Shown here one piece after another: positions 1-12,036 of a DNA stretch of 62,000 nucleotides. The notes under the pieces were generated by a model, which did no database searches, was not told where the DNA came from, and was given only the letters and a program-made list of their open reading frames with translations. The DNA is from Glandiceps talaboti (lineage: Eukaryota; Hemichordata; Enteropneusta; Spengelidae), in assembly GCF_964340395.1 (NCBI RefSeq), contig NC_135564.1, positions 15,129,012 through 15,191,011 on the forward strand, in the 5' to 3' direction. The stretch's first letter is position 1. Each line of letters starts with the position of its first letter. The position numbers and the translations under genes are program-made.

Positions 1-1061
1 ACTCACCACATCATTACACATCCTCTGCTCAAGCTTTAGCCAGACGTGGTCAAATATGACTTTTCGTATACATCTTGTAGGGTGCGGATGTAGGTGGCCA
101 TGTGGAGGCGTACTACATATGAGACGAGAGAGGTGGGGGGGGGGGCTTTAGGTTTTCGTCATGGAAATCACGGAATCAAAACACTTAATATTCGAAGACC
201 AATAATACTGATATATATAAATCAAGATTTACGTTTTTAATTCAAAAAGACTAAACTTACAAGTTTTAACGATTTTTTACATTTACTAATAAATAGTCAA
301 TAGTCTACGTACTTTCACTTGATAAAACCCGCTTTTGGTATTTGAAGTATTTTGAGGTCTTTTTGTATATAATTGCCTCTTTAGAAATCATTATTGAACA
401 ACACTGTAAGCTAAATTTGTGACTTGTCATAACATTAAAGTTTTGTTTGAGTTTGTAAACAGTAGTAACACTTACAGGTACGGCTACCGAGCTTATAACG
501 AAGTGTGTGCATTGATGACTGTAAAATTCTAAACATTGGATGTTACTTTATTGATGAAAACTGACATCCATTCTCAAGTTAAAACCAAGAAAAAATCAGG
601 TTCCACCGTACAAAAATTCATCATGCAAATTTTGAAAAATGTGGCCAAAGTGGTATTCATAACTTAATAATTTAATAACCAATTCAGTAGAATTCAAAAT
701 GGCCGCCAAAGTCGAACCCGTATTGGGGAAAAATATTATCGATTTTTCTCGACAGTGAACCCCAAAATTCCTCTAAGCTCTTATTATTTCAAAAGGAACA
801 TGAGCAAGATTTTATGAGACAAACTCTGGAGATGTTTGAGAACTTTGATTTTCAAGGAAATTAGTTCATGAGGCAAACTATTCCTTAAAGGAGAAGAAAG
901 GCAAGACTGATTGCCAAATGCCAAATACTAGTAAATAAATTATTCAAATTAGTCATAAACTATACATTCTCAATTACCTATGTATCGTGTGTATCATTCT
1001 GTCTGTTGTTTCAATCTATACCGTATGTAAATGAGGCTAAAGACACCCAATGAACTGTAAA
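1..1061. other. non-genic AT-rich stretch
   Basis: I see no supported gene, repeat array or RNA here. The sequence is AT-rich, with stop codons in all frames at short intervals and no convincing exon flanked by splice sites. Confidence 0.5.
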
Positions 1062-1422
1062 GTAGAAACAATAGATACAGACACTAATGCTGTTGGTGAC
1101 ATCAGCATAGGCAATTGGGCACCATACCCAGAATTCCCTACCCTAGTCGTGTAAGGTAGAAACAATAGATACAGACACTAATACTGTTGGTGACATCAGC
1201 ATGCGTAATTGAGCTCCAATTCCCAGAATTCCCTACCCTAGTCGTGTAAGGTAGAAACAATAGATGTAGACACCAATGCTCTTGGTGACATCAGCATGCG
1301 TAATTGAGCTCCAATTCCCAGAATTCCCTACCCTAGTCGTGTAAGGTAGAAACAATAGATATAGACACCAATGCTCTTGGTGGCACCAGCATGCGTAATT
1401 GAGCTCCAATTCCCTTCCCCTG
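1062..1422. repeat. 95-bp tandem minisatellite, about 3.8 copies
   Basis: Units begin with GTAGAAACAATAG at 1062, 1156, 1251 and 1346, giving periods of 94, 95 and 95 bp. Each unit carries GGTGACATCAGCAT and CCCTACCCTAGTCGTG. The later units are more alike (AATTGAGCTCCAATTCCC), while the first diverges (AATTGGGCACCATACCC). The last copy is truncated near 1422. Confidence 0.9.
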
Positions 1423-1797
1423 TAGAGTGGTCACTTCATGGCTAATTTAAATGATTTCGTTTCTCTGATTTTTAGAGAAGTTGCGAGATGAGGGTGTCGA
1501 AAATGACTTTTCGTGGGCATCAACTGACAATACCAGCCTTACCTTTGTTCCTATGTAATACTCAATATAGTTGCATTAGAACTGGATGAATAACTGTTTT
1601 AAAAAAATGTATACACTGAGCTATTCACCATAGAACTAATTCATATTCAGAAGTAGCAACTTCCGTCACAAGATATTGACAATGTTGTCCGAATCCAATT
1701 TTCGTACTTTGTGTGCAGTGAATAAAAATATGGTATAGTGATAAAATCCAGTGTGCAATGGTGTGGTCATTTTTTTGAAAAGTATGCGGTGTGATTC

Positions 1798-1917
1798 GGA
1801 ACAGTAATTTGGAAACGAATGCGACGTTTCGATCCGCCTACTACGGACCTTGATCACGCAATGACTTGATCAAATAGACGGATCGAAACGTCGCATTCGT
1901 TTCCAAATTTCTGTTCC
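1798..1917. repeat. long inverted repeat with retroelement-end-like sequence
   Basis: The arms 1798-1836 and 1879-1917 are near-perfect reverse complements around a roughly 42-bp spacer. Reading outward on either strand, each arm contains GGATCGAAACGTCGCATTCG. The block CGAAACGTCGC after a short hairpin resembles the 3' ends of Penelope-like elements, which often carry hammerhead ribozymes. The ribozyme core is not intact here. I read this as two element ends joined head to head. Confidence 0.7.
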
Positions 1918-2465
1918 AAAGTAATTATATTGTACTGTCCTAGTGATCCTTGGAACCATGAACAATATATTGACCATACAGATTGCTGTCCAGCCTGTGC
2001 ACAATCTTCACAAATTAAAGTGAAGAATGTTCTTGCTGAGCTGAGCAGGTGATGAAATTGATTGCATGTATAAGACATGGACTTGGGTCATTTTTGTAAT
2101 GAAATCAGATGTAAACTGAATCCCTTCAGTTAGGGCAAAGCATTTACAGTTTTGTTCACCACATTCAGTAATTGCTGGAATGCACAAATTTGCGCTATAT
2201 CTGTCATACATAATGTACCCCTACAAACTATATGACATTTGGAGCTTGCATACTTATAATATTGGTTGTAATTACCGAAAATCATTAATTATGTACAGAA
2301 ATTATTAAGTAAATAATGATAAATAATAATGTTGGTTTTAACATAGCACTTTCACACTTTGTGCTCAAAGGGTTTTACAATTATTACCCCTGGCACGAAT
2401 CTATAGCGGCACAACGGCCCTTTATTCTTCCCTTGGGAGCATACAAAGATAGCTTAATCAACAAT

Positions 2466-2563
<98 letters not shown>

Positions 2564-3480
2564 AGGGGGGGGGCATCACTAAAACATAACATTTTTACGG
2601 CTAATATCCGGTATATACGCATTGTTTCCTACCATACTGCATATAACAGATGGCTCTCTGTTTGCAGTATTATGGAAAATAAACTTGTTAATTAATAAAT
2701 GAAATTAATATGGTATTACTATATGAATATGTAGTTTCAGTGCTTTGGTTATAACATGTGTAGTTTTACTCCAGTTTTCATAATTTCATCATCATGTTTC
2801 TTTGAAGTATCACAGATGGCTATCAGCTAGCTGTTTATTGGAAATTAAAATTTCGTGTTTCACTGCGTTGGCACCTTTTCTTGTCAGGGTTATTAATCAA
2901 GGTTCAAGGCCTATTTGTAAAACTATTTCCTACTTACACAAGTGCAAATCCGTGGGTTATCGATTTAAACATATAACATATAACATTGAAAATATTAACT
3001 ATATGATTACAGCAATCCAGCATCGCAGCATATGAGGAGAAAACGTATAGGAGGACGACAATGGTTTGATACATGAAATGAACATGATATTTTAGCGTGC
3101 TAAATATATGTATGTATCAATTTTTATGAAATTTGAAGCTTGCATTCTAAAGGTTTAGCTACTTAACAAACGACAAACTTTGGCAAATGACTCATTAATA
3201 TTCATTAATATACCACAACCGAATCAGTTATAGCCATTACCCTAACGAATACGTGCACCAATAGACCATTGGAGGGTTTCTGAATCACGTGATATTTAGA
3301 ACGTCAAGTTCGGACAAACTCGGACAAAGTCAGACATGTTGTTTTAGCGGCTCATTCATGTAACGCCTAGCTCCTCCTTCTGTTGCATATTCTAAACTTT
3401 TCAGAACTTTATAAACTTCCAGAGGGCTTACATGTTTCGCAACTCAACTCGCGATACAACAGGCTACAAGAAAAAGGAAT
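1918..3480. other. non-genic stretch with a GA microsatellite
   Basis: There is a (GA)n tract at about 2468-2553 followed by a G-rich tail to 2571. Apart from it I see no gene. Short ORFs are present but lack splice context or recognisable protein features. Confidence 0.5.
2468..2571. repeat. (GA)n microsatellite with G-rich end
   Basis: About 42 GA dinucleotides pass into GGGAGAGGGAGA and a run of G. The apparent Arg-Glu ORF across it is a product of the repeat, not a gene. Confidence 0.95.
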
Positions 3481-3723
3481 TCATAGCTTAGGCTGGTAAA
3501 GTTCAAGCTTGACATTCCTGTCGATCCAGATCTCACATGGTGAGTTTAGTCCAGTCATGGATGTATTAGTGAGATGGATATCGCACATTCCTTTGACGTA
3601 TTGTTTTCCGTGATCCCTGTCGACTTTAATACTTCCGGGGATTTGGCAGGCTTTCCGCAGAGGAGGCCGGAAGGGTCTCACGTGACACCCATGTGACCGT
3701 TTCGCGATAGATTTGGTCGGCAC
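3481..3723 (-). CDS. unrecognised 80-aa ORF, possible terminal exon
   Basis: A minus-strand frame ends at a TAG/TAA-type stop near 3481 and reads through about 80 codons of mixed, non-repetitive composition (for example VDRDHGKQYVKGMCDIHL near the middle). The frame stays open upstream into the dispersed repeat that starts near 3730, which makes a true start hard to place. I recognise no domain, signal peptide or membrane segment. It may be the last exon of a minus-strand gene, a decayed gene, or a chance ORF; I see no clear splice acceptor that decides between these. Confidence 0.22.
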   Translation of the reverse strand: MPTKSIAKRSHGCHVRPFRPPLRKACQIPGSIKVDRDHGKQYVKGMCDIHLTNTSMTGLNSPCEIWIDRNVKLELYQPKL

Positions 3724-3729
3724 CCAAAA

Positions 3730-4670
3730 ATCAGCGCCCTCAACGGCAATCGCGATTTCGACCTGTTTCTGTACTGCCTATGGATAATATCGACTTGGTC
3801 CACTGATTAGCATGTACAGTGTCGAATTATTGGAAAATCGGCATTTTTTAGTGAAAATTTTGTGTTTGTCTGATCGAAAAATGATACTTCAGTTTCCACT
3901 AATACAAATTTAACAGGGTGACAGATTCAAACCCGAGCTTTTCACTTAAGCTTTAAACGTGCCACTACACTAATTACCTAATTAACATATATAGTGTCAT
4001 TTTATGAGTAGTAACTGACCAATGTCAGTCAAATATATCTTTGGCTATTTGATGGAAAAAAAGGGCAACTCTGATTTTGATTCATAAATGCAAACATCTA
4101 TTACATGCATGCATGCATGTGTTGACTTTTATTATATTATTTAATACAACACCATTTATAATGCAAGTGTTGTCTTTTCGTAAGACCTTGGATCTTGCCC
4201 ACCGAATGTTGACAAGTAAAAACTGATGATGACAGTATCTCCAGCAAGCTCTTGACTGCACCTTTTTTGCTAAGCGACCTGTGATCGTTTTTTAAAGATA
4301 ATAGAATTGCCCAAGGGGCTAGCATTACGTCTCGTGTTTGTCACTAACAAAAGAGAATCGAATCATCCAGACGACCATTGAACATTCTGTGCAATCTTGT
4401 TTATAATCTTATTCAGACTACATATCCATGGTGCCGGGACAAAAAGGTTGCTGTATGACAAATAAAACAATATTAAGTTTTAGTTAGGATGTCCTTTAAG
4501 TTCCTTTTTTTTCTGTTTCTCTTGACCTGATTGACCCCATATATCTCCTAAAAATCACCTAACCTTAAACCCTATGACCTCCTCTGTTCTATGGCTATTC
4601 ATAACCGCACCGCACCGCACCGCACCATACCGTACCGTACCTCATAAATACATGTACACCAAAAGAATGT
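3730..4670. repeat. dispersed repeat family A, copy 1
   Basis: This stretch matches 13690-14010 and 23797-24960 in order. Shared blocks include CGATTTCGACCTGTTTCTGT, TTGTCTGATCGAA, ACTAATACAAATTTAACA, the ATACATGCATG block, and CACCTAACCTTAA followed by CCTATGACC. Copy 1 also has short CGCAC/CGTAC arrays at about 4608-4642. No coding capacity is evident. It looks like a non-autonomous mobile element about 0.95 kb long. Confidence 0.7.
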
Positions 4671-5457
4671 ACATAAAGATAAGACTTAGAAACCAACCCT
4701 GTCCCTAATCATAACGTGGGAAAGAAAATAATTACATCAACAAAACCATACTTACATCAACATATACTAAATGGAATGACAATTATAAAGCATATGTCTA
4801 ATATAATGAATTTGGGCTTACATATAATATAACCTCTCTGTGGTGATTATTGCATGAGCTTACACTGTGTGTTTTGAATATGACAGAATGAATGAATAGA
4901 GAAGCCTAATTGTAATTTATGGACTCCAATGGATGTACATATTGATGTTTACTGCCAGGACTGTCCAGGTGAATTCTAAAGCTATTTAACTATCGCTGTT
5001 ATGAGTCATGAAGCCACACGTGCGATTCAGTCTTTCCGCTGATGTGTTATAGGCACTGGATTTTCTATGGATTATCATGATTGTAAATATGAGGTTTCTC
5101 AACTACAAATGCACATAGGAAACGCTGTTGGTTCTAAGCACCGAAACCAAGTTTCCATAATGCTGTTATGTGTAATAGGTGAGTCCATCTATATTATAAA
5201 ATTCTCAAGTACCTTAGTAATAATGTACAAGCTATTTAAAGCAAACTATCCCATCATTTCTAAAGGAAATGGTACATTCATCATGGGTAGGACAAAAACA
5301 ATAACAGAAAAACTGATTATTGACACTGGATAATTTTACTGTCTGTTAAAATAGCCTTTGTGTAACTTCAAAGTTGGATTTACTTTTTCTTATCTCTTGT
5401 CATCATGGCAATTTTGTTTTGTCTACTGTCATTGTAAACATAATATCATGGATTGGC

Positions 5458-5458
<1 letters not shown>

Positions 5459-5516
<58 letters not shown>

Positions 5517-5590
5517 GGCAGGCACTGAGCCAGTGAGTGAGTGGGTGAGTCAGTCAGTCAGTCAGTCAGTCAGTCAGTCAGTCAGTCAGA
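5459..5590. repeat. (GACA)n and (AGTC)n microsatellite
   Basis: About 14 GACA units, then GGCAGGCA and GAGT/GGGT variants, then about 11 AGTC units. This is a compound tetranucleotide array. Confidence 0.95.
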
Positions 5591-5927
5591 GACAGAGAGA
5601 GTGCTTTTTCATAACCAAACTATGCAAATCAGAAATGAGCAGAAAGTTTTCCCCTAGGTTAGTCTCAAAAAGAAGGTTAGATACGTGATTCCCTAAGTTA
5701 GCTTCAAGAAAAAAGGTTAAATATAGATTTCACTATAACAGTGGTATATGATATCTATGATTATGCAGCTAGCTGCGAATGATTACTGTATTTAATTAAT
5801 AGGCACACATTTAAACGTAGTTCAAAGTTATTTCCTGATATCCATATATTTAATTTATTTTGAAACAATGGTTCTAGAGGAAATGTTAGACTGGTAGATG
5901 TCCAGAAAAATATCAGACAGATATATT

Positions 5928-5928
<1 letters not shown>

Positions 5929-5993
<65 letters not shown>

Positions 5994-6011
5994 GGGGAGA
6001 GACAGACAGAC

Positions 6012-6068
<57 letters not shown>

Positions 6069-6077
6069 GGCAGGGAG
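5929..6077. repeat. (GACA)n microsatellite
   Basis: Two GACA runs are separated by GAGGGGAGAGACAG, ending in GGCAGGGAGGGAGGG. Frames on both strands stay open only because the unit lacks stops. Confidence 0.95.
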
Positions 6078-6862
6078 GGAGGGGGAGCCATATATGGTCG
6101 GAATTTAGATTATTTTGAGCATTCTTTATTAATTTGAAAGAAGTGGTTTGCTTGTTTTCATATCATTATTCCATGTATAAATGTTCTCAAACCATGGATG
6201 CACGGGAAGAAGAACTCAGTTTAGGTTCGTATAGATCTATGAAGCAATTGAACTCTGGTGAACTCAAAATCGTTCATTTAATTGCTGTCCTGAAGACGGT
6301 CATTTAACGAGAACGTTTCAACGTGTGCAGACAGCGACACTTTATTTGTAAACGATAGCAACAGCTTCTGGCGATAAACTGGCTAGGAGGTGAATACTTT
6401 ACGCATGAATGGTGATTCCGCAATAAATCGTAATGAATGGTGAACGCTTTTTTTCGTGAGTTGGCAAATATTGCGTTACTGTAGGCATTATGCAACGTGA
6501 ATCGTGAATGGTAAACACTTCTATCGACCTAACTGTTCTAGTTTTGATTGACTCTAGTTCTGACAATTAATGATCGCAAAGCAAAGCGATCGCTGTATTT
6601 TTACCACAAAACGACATGTTTTTGTATTTTCACATTAAGAGTATAAATACAAGACAAGAATGACATTATTCATACTTTCTACGATAATTCAAATTTAAAT
6701 ACACTAGAAAAAAAAGTGTTCGGTTCTCGCTTTATTTATTAATATTGTTCATAATTTCCCCCGTAATACTACAGAAATCTCCACACCATGTTGATTGTTT
6801 TCTATGCAGCGAGAAGTTAATTATTTGCATTTTCATTGAGCGGGGTTTCTTAAATATTGCAG

Positions 6863-7048
6863 CCAGTTGATCAGTGATCAGAGCCTGAGGCTACTCCTGG
6901 ACGCTGTCACGGTTCCTTTAGTGACTTCTACAGTTTGGGAGTTTTCAGCAACCTATTTCAGGTCAAACATGTCCTCTAACAAAGAAAAGTACCGAGGCCA
7001 AATTTTAACTAAAAGTACTTTGTCTCAAATCCTTTCATGTGATATGGA
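6863..7048 (+). CDS. possible internal exon, unknown gene
   Basis: An open stretch of 186 bp lies between an acceptor-like TAAATATTGCAG and a perfect donor-like GTGAGT. It is open in one frame, starts and ends in the same phase, and encodes a non-repetitive peptide including SLRLLLDAVTVPLVTSTVW. I recognise no family. No neighbouring exons could be tied to it, so it may be a real orphan exon, a pseudogene piece or chance. Confidence 0.25.
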
Positions 7049-7379
7049 GTGAGTATTTCCAATGTACACATATTATTAATCTTTTAAAATCGGGAGGTGT
7101 ACTGAGGGTGGGCAAGGGCTATTTTCGTAATTCGTAATCGGGCAATTTTATTTTTCGTGAATTCTTAAACGTTGCAATAAAGCCCATGTAAAATCGTAAT
7201 TCAGTGGTCGGCGTAGTGTGTAATCAACTCTTTATTTCGACTAGTATAATCCGTAAAAAGCACCACTTTTTTCGTACACGTCAAAGCAAAAATACATACA
7301 GCTGTACCGTAGGGCCCCCAAAAATTGTGTGGCTCCTATAACGCCCAATATCAAAATAGGGTGGGTAGGTAGGATGTAT

Positions 7380-7523
7380 TTATTTATCTTTTTTTTTATC
7401 TTCGAGAATCTGTTCAAACGTTCTCTTCATATCTACAGAAGTCAACAGAAACCTCTCATCGATGTAATCACACATTCTGTTTGATACGCAGAAGACATCG
7501 TGTGGTACGCTATATTCCACCAT
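7380..7523 (-). CDS. 47-aa ORF with Lys-rich end, unknown
   Basis: ATG at 7521-7523 opens a 47-codon frame to TAA at 7380-7382. The peptide has mixed composition (VPHDVFCVSNRMCDYIDERF near the start) and ends EDKKKDK. There is no signal peptide or recognisable motif. It could be a decayed exon or a chance ORF. The evidence is only composition and an ATG, so confidence is low. Confidence 0.18.
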   Translation of the reverse strand: MVEYSVPHDVFCVSNRMCDYIDERFLLTSVDMKRTFEQILEDKKKDK

Positions 7524-8482
7524 GTTGTTTTGATCACACTAGGCGATGACGTCTTCAAATTTCACTATTTCTAATCTCGCGCGACTTTGTAAATTCTTTT
7601 AGATTTTCGATAATTGTTTCGAATTACCTAAAATAAGTTTAGGGTGGGAGTAAAACACTAGGTTGGGTCGGGTTACCAGAACCAAACAATTTTATTTTGG
7701 CATAATCATAAACGCAATCGTCGCTCGTTCGTATAGGCCTACCCAGGACTTTACTAAAATGGCCCAGCGGTCATATCTGAAGAAGTGTCCCGATACCATG
7801 GGGGTGGGGGGGGGGGGTCCGAGCCCAAACTCAAAGTTTGTCGGTGGTAAGGAAATATTGAACGTCGGTCTTGAACTGAGGAATCCAGATGTATCATTAA
7901 AAACTCGTCGACTAATGTCATGGGATATACAAACATGTATAAATGTTATGTGATTCACTAAGTTGCACTGCAAAGGAGAATGGATGTACGATAAACAATA
8001 CGATACTAGTATCTTCAAAGATGGTAGACTGTGATGTATTTACATTTCAGTAATTGTACATGTATTAATATAATGTTGTACAGCTCGGCATGGTTTTAAT
8101 GGCAAATCGTCTGCTCCGGGTCACCGTTTCAAAGCTGGCCCGTTAGTTCCCCTGTCCCCAATATATGCGTGCACTGGTCACTGTTTCGATACTGAGTGAT
8201 ATAGCATACACAATTATACATGTACATTCACACTTTTCTCTATGTTTATATTTTGTGAGCATTATATTTCTACTGAGCGCATTTTTTAAATAGGTTGACA
8301 CGTCAATATAACATCAGAGCGCATACTTTTGGACCAAAAAGTTCAAAATCTTCAACACCGGAACCCACCTCCACTTCGTAAAACGGAAAACATATTTTTC
8401 AGAAAGCGTCCTTTTAAAATGCAATATCTTCCATTAGAAAGTTAGAAAACGTTTGATACTGCTTATGTCGTGAATTATATAC

Positions 8483-8518
8483 CTGATGAAAAACCGGTCT
8501 GGGCTCGAAACGTAGTGG
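8483..8518 (+). ncRNA. hammerhead-like motif, decayed
   Basis: CTGATGA (8483-8489) and GAAA (8507-8510) are spaced as in a hammerhead ribozyme core, followed by CGTAG, which could form the minimal stem III (A-[CG]-U) with A as the cleavage-site base. The flanks allow about three pairs in stem I (UAC with GUG). Stem II is poor, with only a few pairs. It probably derives from a Penelope-like element end that has lost function. Confidence 0.3.
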
Positions 8519-9112
8519 AATAAAGAAGTTTCAATGAATTGATGATGTCATGTCTTTCCAGTTTGTACTCAACTTAAATCACGTGACAAAGGTGCGACGC
8601 TTTCTTCCATGGGCATCCTGCCAAAGTTGTATAATATATATAACATTACAGATACTCAAATTGGCAAGAGACCAAACGGTGAGCTTATATCCCATGGTAC
8701 AAAGAATAAGTTGGAAGAATAAATCCTTTAGTACTTTGTTGACATCATTGGACCTTCAAAACGACATAGATATATATTGCAGTGGAGGTAACATCACCAA
8801 CAGTAATTGCACATACAATGTTGAATCTATTTGCCTTCAGGCTATGCATCATAAAATTAACAGCCATCGGTTACTACGTCAGTAGACACAGTTGTTAAAA
8901 CATGCCAAATGTTACACTATAATTAATCTCAATGGTCAGAATAAGGTCATGGGAATGTGGTGGTCAATAAGTTTGTAATTAAGGTGTTACAAGTTGGATT
9001 CAAATATAGACTATAATATTGATAGGTATTCCTTATTCTGTTTGCTACCTTTCATTACATTGAAATCGGACGAAGCATGGTTTAAATAAATGTTATTTGC
9101 CGTGGCAGCGGA

Positions 9113-9152
9113 AAACACACACACACACACACACACATGCACGCACGCACGC

Positions 9153-9207
<55 letters not shown>

Positions 9208-9242
9208 GGCAGGCAGACAGACAGACAGACAGGCAGGCAGGC

Positions 9243-9289
<47 letters not shown>

Positions 9290-9554
9290 TAGATAGACAC
9301 ATACATACATACATACATACATACATACATACATACATACATACATGCATACACACACATACATACATACATACATACATACATACATACATACATACCT
9401 ACATACATACCTGCATACATACATACATACATACATACATACATACATACATACATACATACATACGTACGTACGTACGTACGTACGTACAGAGAGACAG
9501 ATAGAGAAACAGAGCTAGAGAGAGGGAGAGAGACACAGCAAGACAGACAAACAT

Positions 9555-9621
<67 letters not shown>

Positions 9622-9632
9622 GGCAGACAGAC

Positions 9633-9725
<93 letters not shown>

Positions 9726-9729
9726 GTGA
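9113..9729. repeat. compound microsatellite (CA, GACA, CATA, CGTA)
   Basis: The order is (CA)n, (GCAC)n, a long (GACA)n with GGCA interruptions, (CATA)n, (CGTA)n, a degenerate GA-rich spacer at 9490-9555, and a second (GACA)n to 9729. All long ORFs here, on both strands, come from the repeat. Confidence 0.95.
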
Positions 9730-11962
9730 CAGAGTTTCTAGATATAAATGATCATATCCTCATCTATGGAATGGTAGTGGTGGGGGGAAGGGGTCAGGGA
9801 TAATCAACAGGTGGTCTAATTCTTTCTAAGTTATCATCAATTCTCAGTACAACTTTGTCTTGGTTCCTTTGTTTTGAAGGTAATCAATGATGGTTCGTGG
9901 ACACTAGAGACACTAATGCAGTACTAAATAATCTGTATTTCAGTTGATCAGTGTGATAACTATGATTAATGATAATATTATATGATTTAGTAAAACTGTA
10001 GATCCTGTCCACTCCAAGGTTTGTGGTAAAATGAAGCTCAATTTGAGCCAGTTAAGGACATAGCTATCAGTTAATACTTAACCATACACCATAATTACAT
10101 TCTACATAATTGTATTCGTAGAATTTGGGAATCAATTAAGTTTACAATTCTCATACATGTGTGTATCCAATGGATTCTTTGACACTGAAAGCCATGGGAA
10201 AATATACTTACACATCGGTGATGTGAGTTCTGTAACTTTAGCATCTTAAAGTGGCCATATGGATGAGGATTGGGTATTTATTTTAGATTTTTCAAACAAT
10301 TTCATCACAGCGTCCAATTTGAAACAACATAGGCCAAGTCCTTGTTTGTACCTAAATAAAATGTAAAAGCCTGATAAATGTGTAAAATGTTTGTTATTGT
10401 ACATACAATAATATAAACCGTTTGTACACATTGTTTTAGCTTTTTGCATTGTATTGATTTACAAACACAGACTTGGTCTCTGTTGTTTGACATTAATTTT
10501 CCTGTAGGATGCCATGATGAAATTGTTTTACACATTAAAAATCCAAAATTAATACCCAATCCTCATGCATATGGCCTATGGCCACTTTAAACAGTGACAG
10601 TGTACACAGGGCTAATGTGATTACTTTCTTGTTTTTAAGATCACAATATCTCAAATTTTCACCACAACCACCGCGACCCTCACCCCAAAATAGTCGGCAC
10701 TGTGTCAAAAGAAAATGTAATAGTGTGCATTGTATAAAGATGGAACAATAAGCCAGTGTTAACTTAGGACATTCATTGATGATTTTGACATGATTTACAG
10801 TTTTGTTTACTGGAACTTCGTTTACATCCAAACGACTACCTGGTAACACTTGGTTGAATCTCAAGTATTTCTTGGGTTTATACATGATTTATTTCCTCCT
10901 AATTCTTCCTCACAACAGCTGCAAGCAACTTTAACTTTCTTTACGTTGCATTTACAGACTGACTATAATGGCTGACAAGCCGGCCGATGCGTATTGCCAC
11001 TGGCAACGAGCACGACAGTACTTGCTAGAAGTAGTTCATTCGAGGAGATACACTCAGTCTGACAGCCTTTCCAATTTATGCGATTGCCGTCTTTCAAAAT
11101 AAATCAACCCATCTGACTTTATTTTAAACTTTGTTATTGATAAGTGATTATTTCTGGATCAGTTTTCTACTCAAATTAGAAAAATATTTATCTTTCGAGA
11201 GTAAAATAGGAGTGAATTTATGAACCATTGTTCTGGACAGAACATTCTCTGCTGTTGATATCCATTCTTTGGAATTGCAGTTTATTAGGATTGTGTTTCG
11301 ATGATAGAGATGAACTCATAACAGATAAGTTGCATGCACTCAAACGAGTCAATACTATCGATGGAAACCGGTCTCAATTTCCGCTCAAAGTCTATTTATG
11401 AACGGGTGTATGTCTAATAATACTATTGTCCGGGGTAGGGGTGTCAATGGAAATGGTATATTTTCCATCCTGTGCTGGTGTTTTTTTTTCCAGTTAGTTA
11501 AACCCAACATCAACATTAACACACCTTCATGATTTTCAGAAAGAAAGCATGTTTCGTCAGATCCCCCCCCCCCCCACCTTAGCTATATTCCATAAAAGGA
11601 AGGTAGTCTCACCGACTTAACAGGTGCGAATTCCATTTCCCCGCCAAAACCGCATATCGTCAGTTTGTCTGAGATGCTAGTTAAAAATTATCAAATTCCC
11701 ATTTAAAAATAATGTGCGGGCCCTATTAGCATAACACATTTATGACACAGACATCGTTACGTCAAAGTAGAGTGATAAATATGTCATAACATAATGACAG
11801 CTTGATTTTAACACCCAAGTTTCAGGTAAACAAAAAACCAAACAAAAGTACTATGGCAACAGCAGACAACCAATGGGTCACTCTTTCATTAGATAATAGA
11901 ATCGCCGCCTGAAATTTAACCAATGAATGATTAGTTCTACTAGACATGCATATATTGGAGAT
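9730..11962. other. non-genic stretch containing one MITE
   Basis: Apart from the MITE at 10245-10590 and a poly-C run at about 11565-11577, I find no exon, RNA or array. Confidence 0.45.
10245..10590. mobile_element. MITE family B, copy 1
   Basis: The ends are inverted repeats: TTAAAGTGGCCATATGGATG at the left, and its complement (CATATGGCC..GGCCACTTTAA) at the right, with the TTTATTTT-type block also mirrored. A second copy with the same ends lies at 20521-20860, and truncated relatives occur near 18920-19040 and 25315-25345. No coding capacity. Confidence 0.8.
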
Positions 11963-11970
11963 TATAAAAA
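11963..11970 (+). promoter_or_regulatory. TATA-box candidate for the sushi-domain gene
   Basis: TATAAAAA lies about 30 bp upstream of a pyrimidine-rich stretch (CTCTCTAATTTC) and 74 bp upstream of the proposed start ATG at 12037. Spacing to a start site around 11995 is typical. The link to the gene is inferred. Confidence 0.4.
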
Positions 11971-12036
11971 AATCTAACGCTCTCTCTAATTTCTTATCTG
12001 CGTCTTCGTCTTCGGTGAAAATACAGAAGAACCACA

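Larger units (their letters stand above)
4671..6862. other. non-genic stretch with microsatellites
   Basis: It contains (GACA)n/(AGTC)n at 5459-5590 and (GACA)n at 5929-6077. Elsewhere I see no exon with splice sites and no recognisable product. The Thr-Asp-Arg-Gln repeat ORFs over the arrays are artefacts. Confidence 0.5.
7049..9112. other. no firm gene; one short ORF and one retroelement-end motif
   Basis: This region holds a 47-codon minus-strand ORF (7380-7523) and a hammerhead-like motif (8483-8518), both listed separately. A G-run lies at 7801-7818. No other exon is supported. Confidence 0.45.

Noticed and set aside
1062-1422. CRISPR-like array
   Set aside because: The repeats are contiguous 95-bp units without unique spacers, in eukaryotic DNA.
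5855-6137. ORFs of Thr-Asp-Arg-Gln and Cys-Leu-Ser-Val repeats on both strands
   Set aside because: They are read-through of (GACA)n microsatellites, open in several frames at once.
9011-9504. Long ORFs of Met-Tyr-Val-Cys and His-Thr-Tyr-Ile repeats
   Set aside because: They are translations of (CATA)n and (GACA)n arrays; the same artefact appears at 16-16.3, 18.8, 23.4-23.9, 25.3-25.6, 36.9 and 43.2-43.5 kb.
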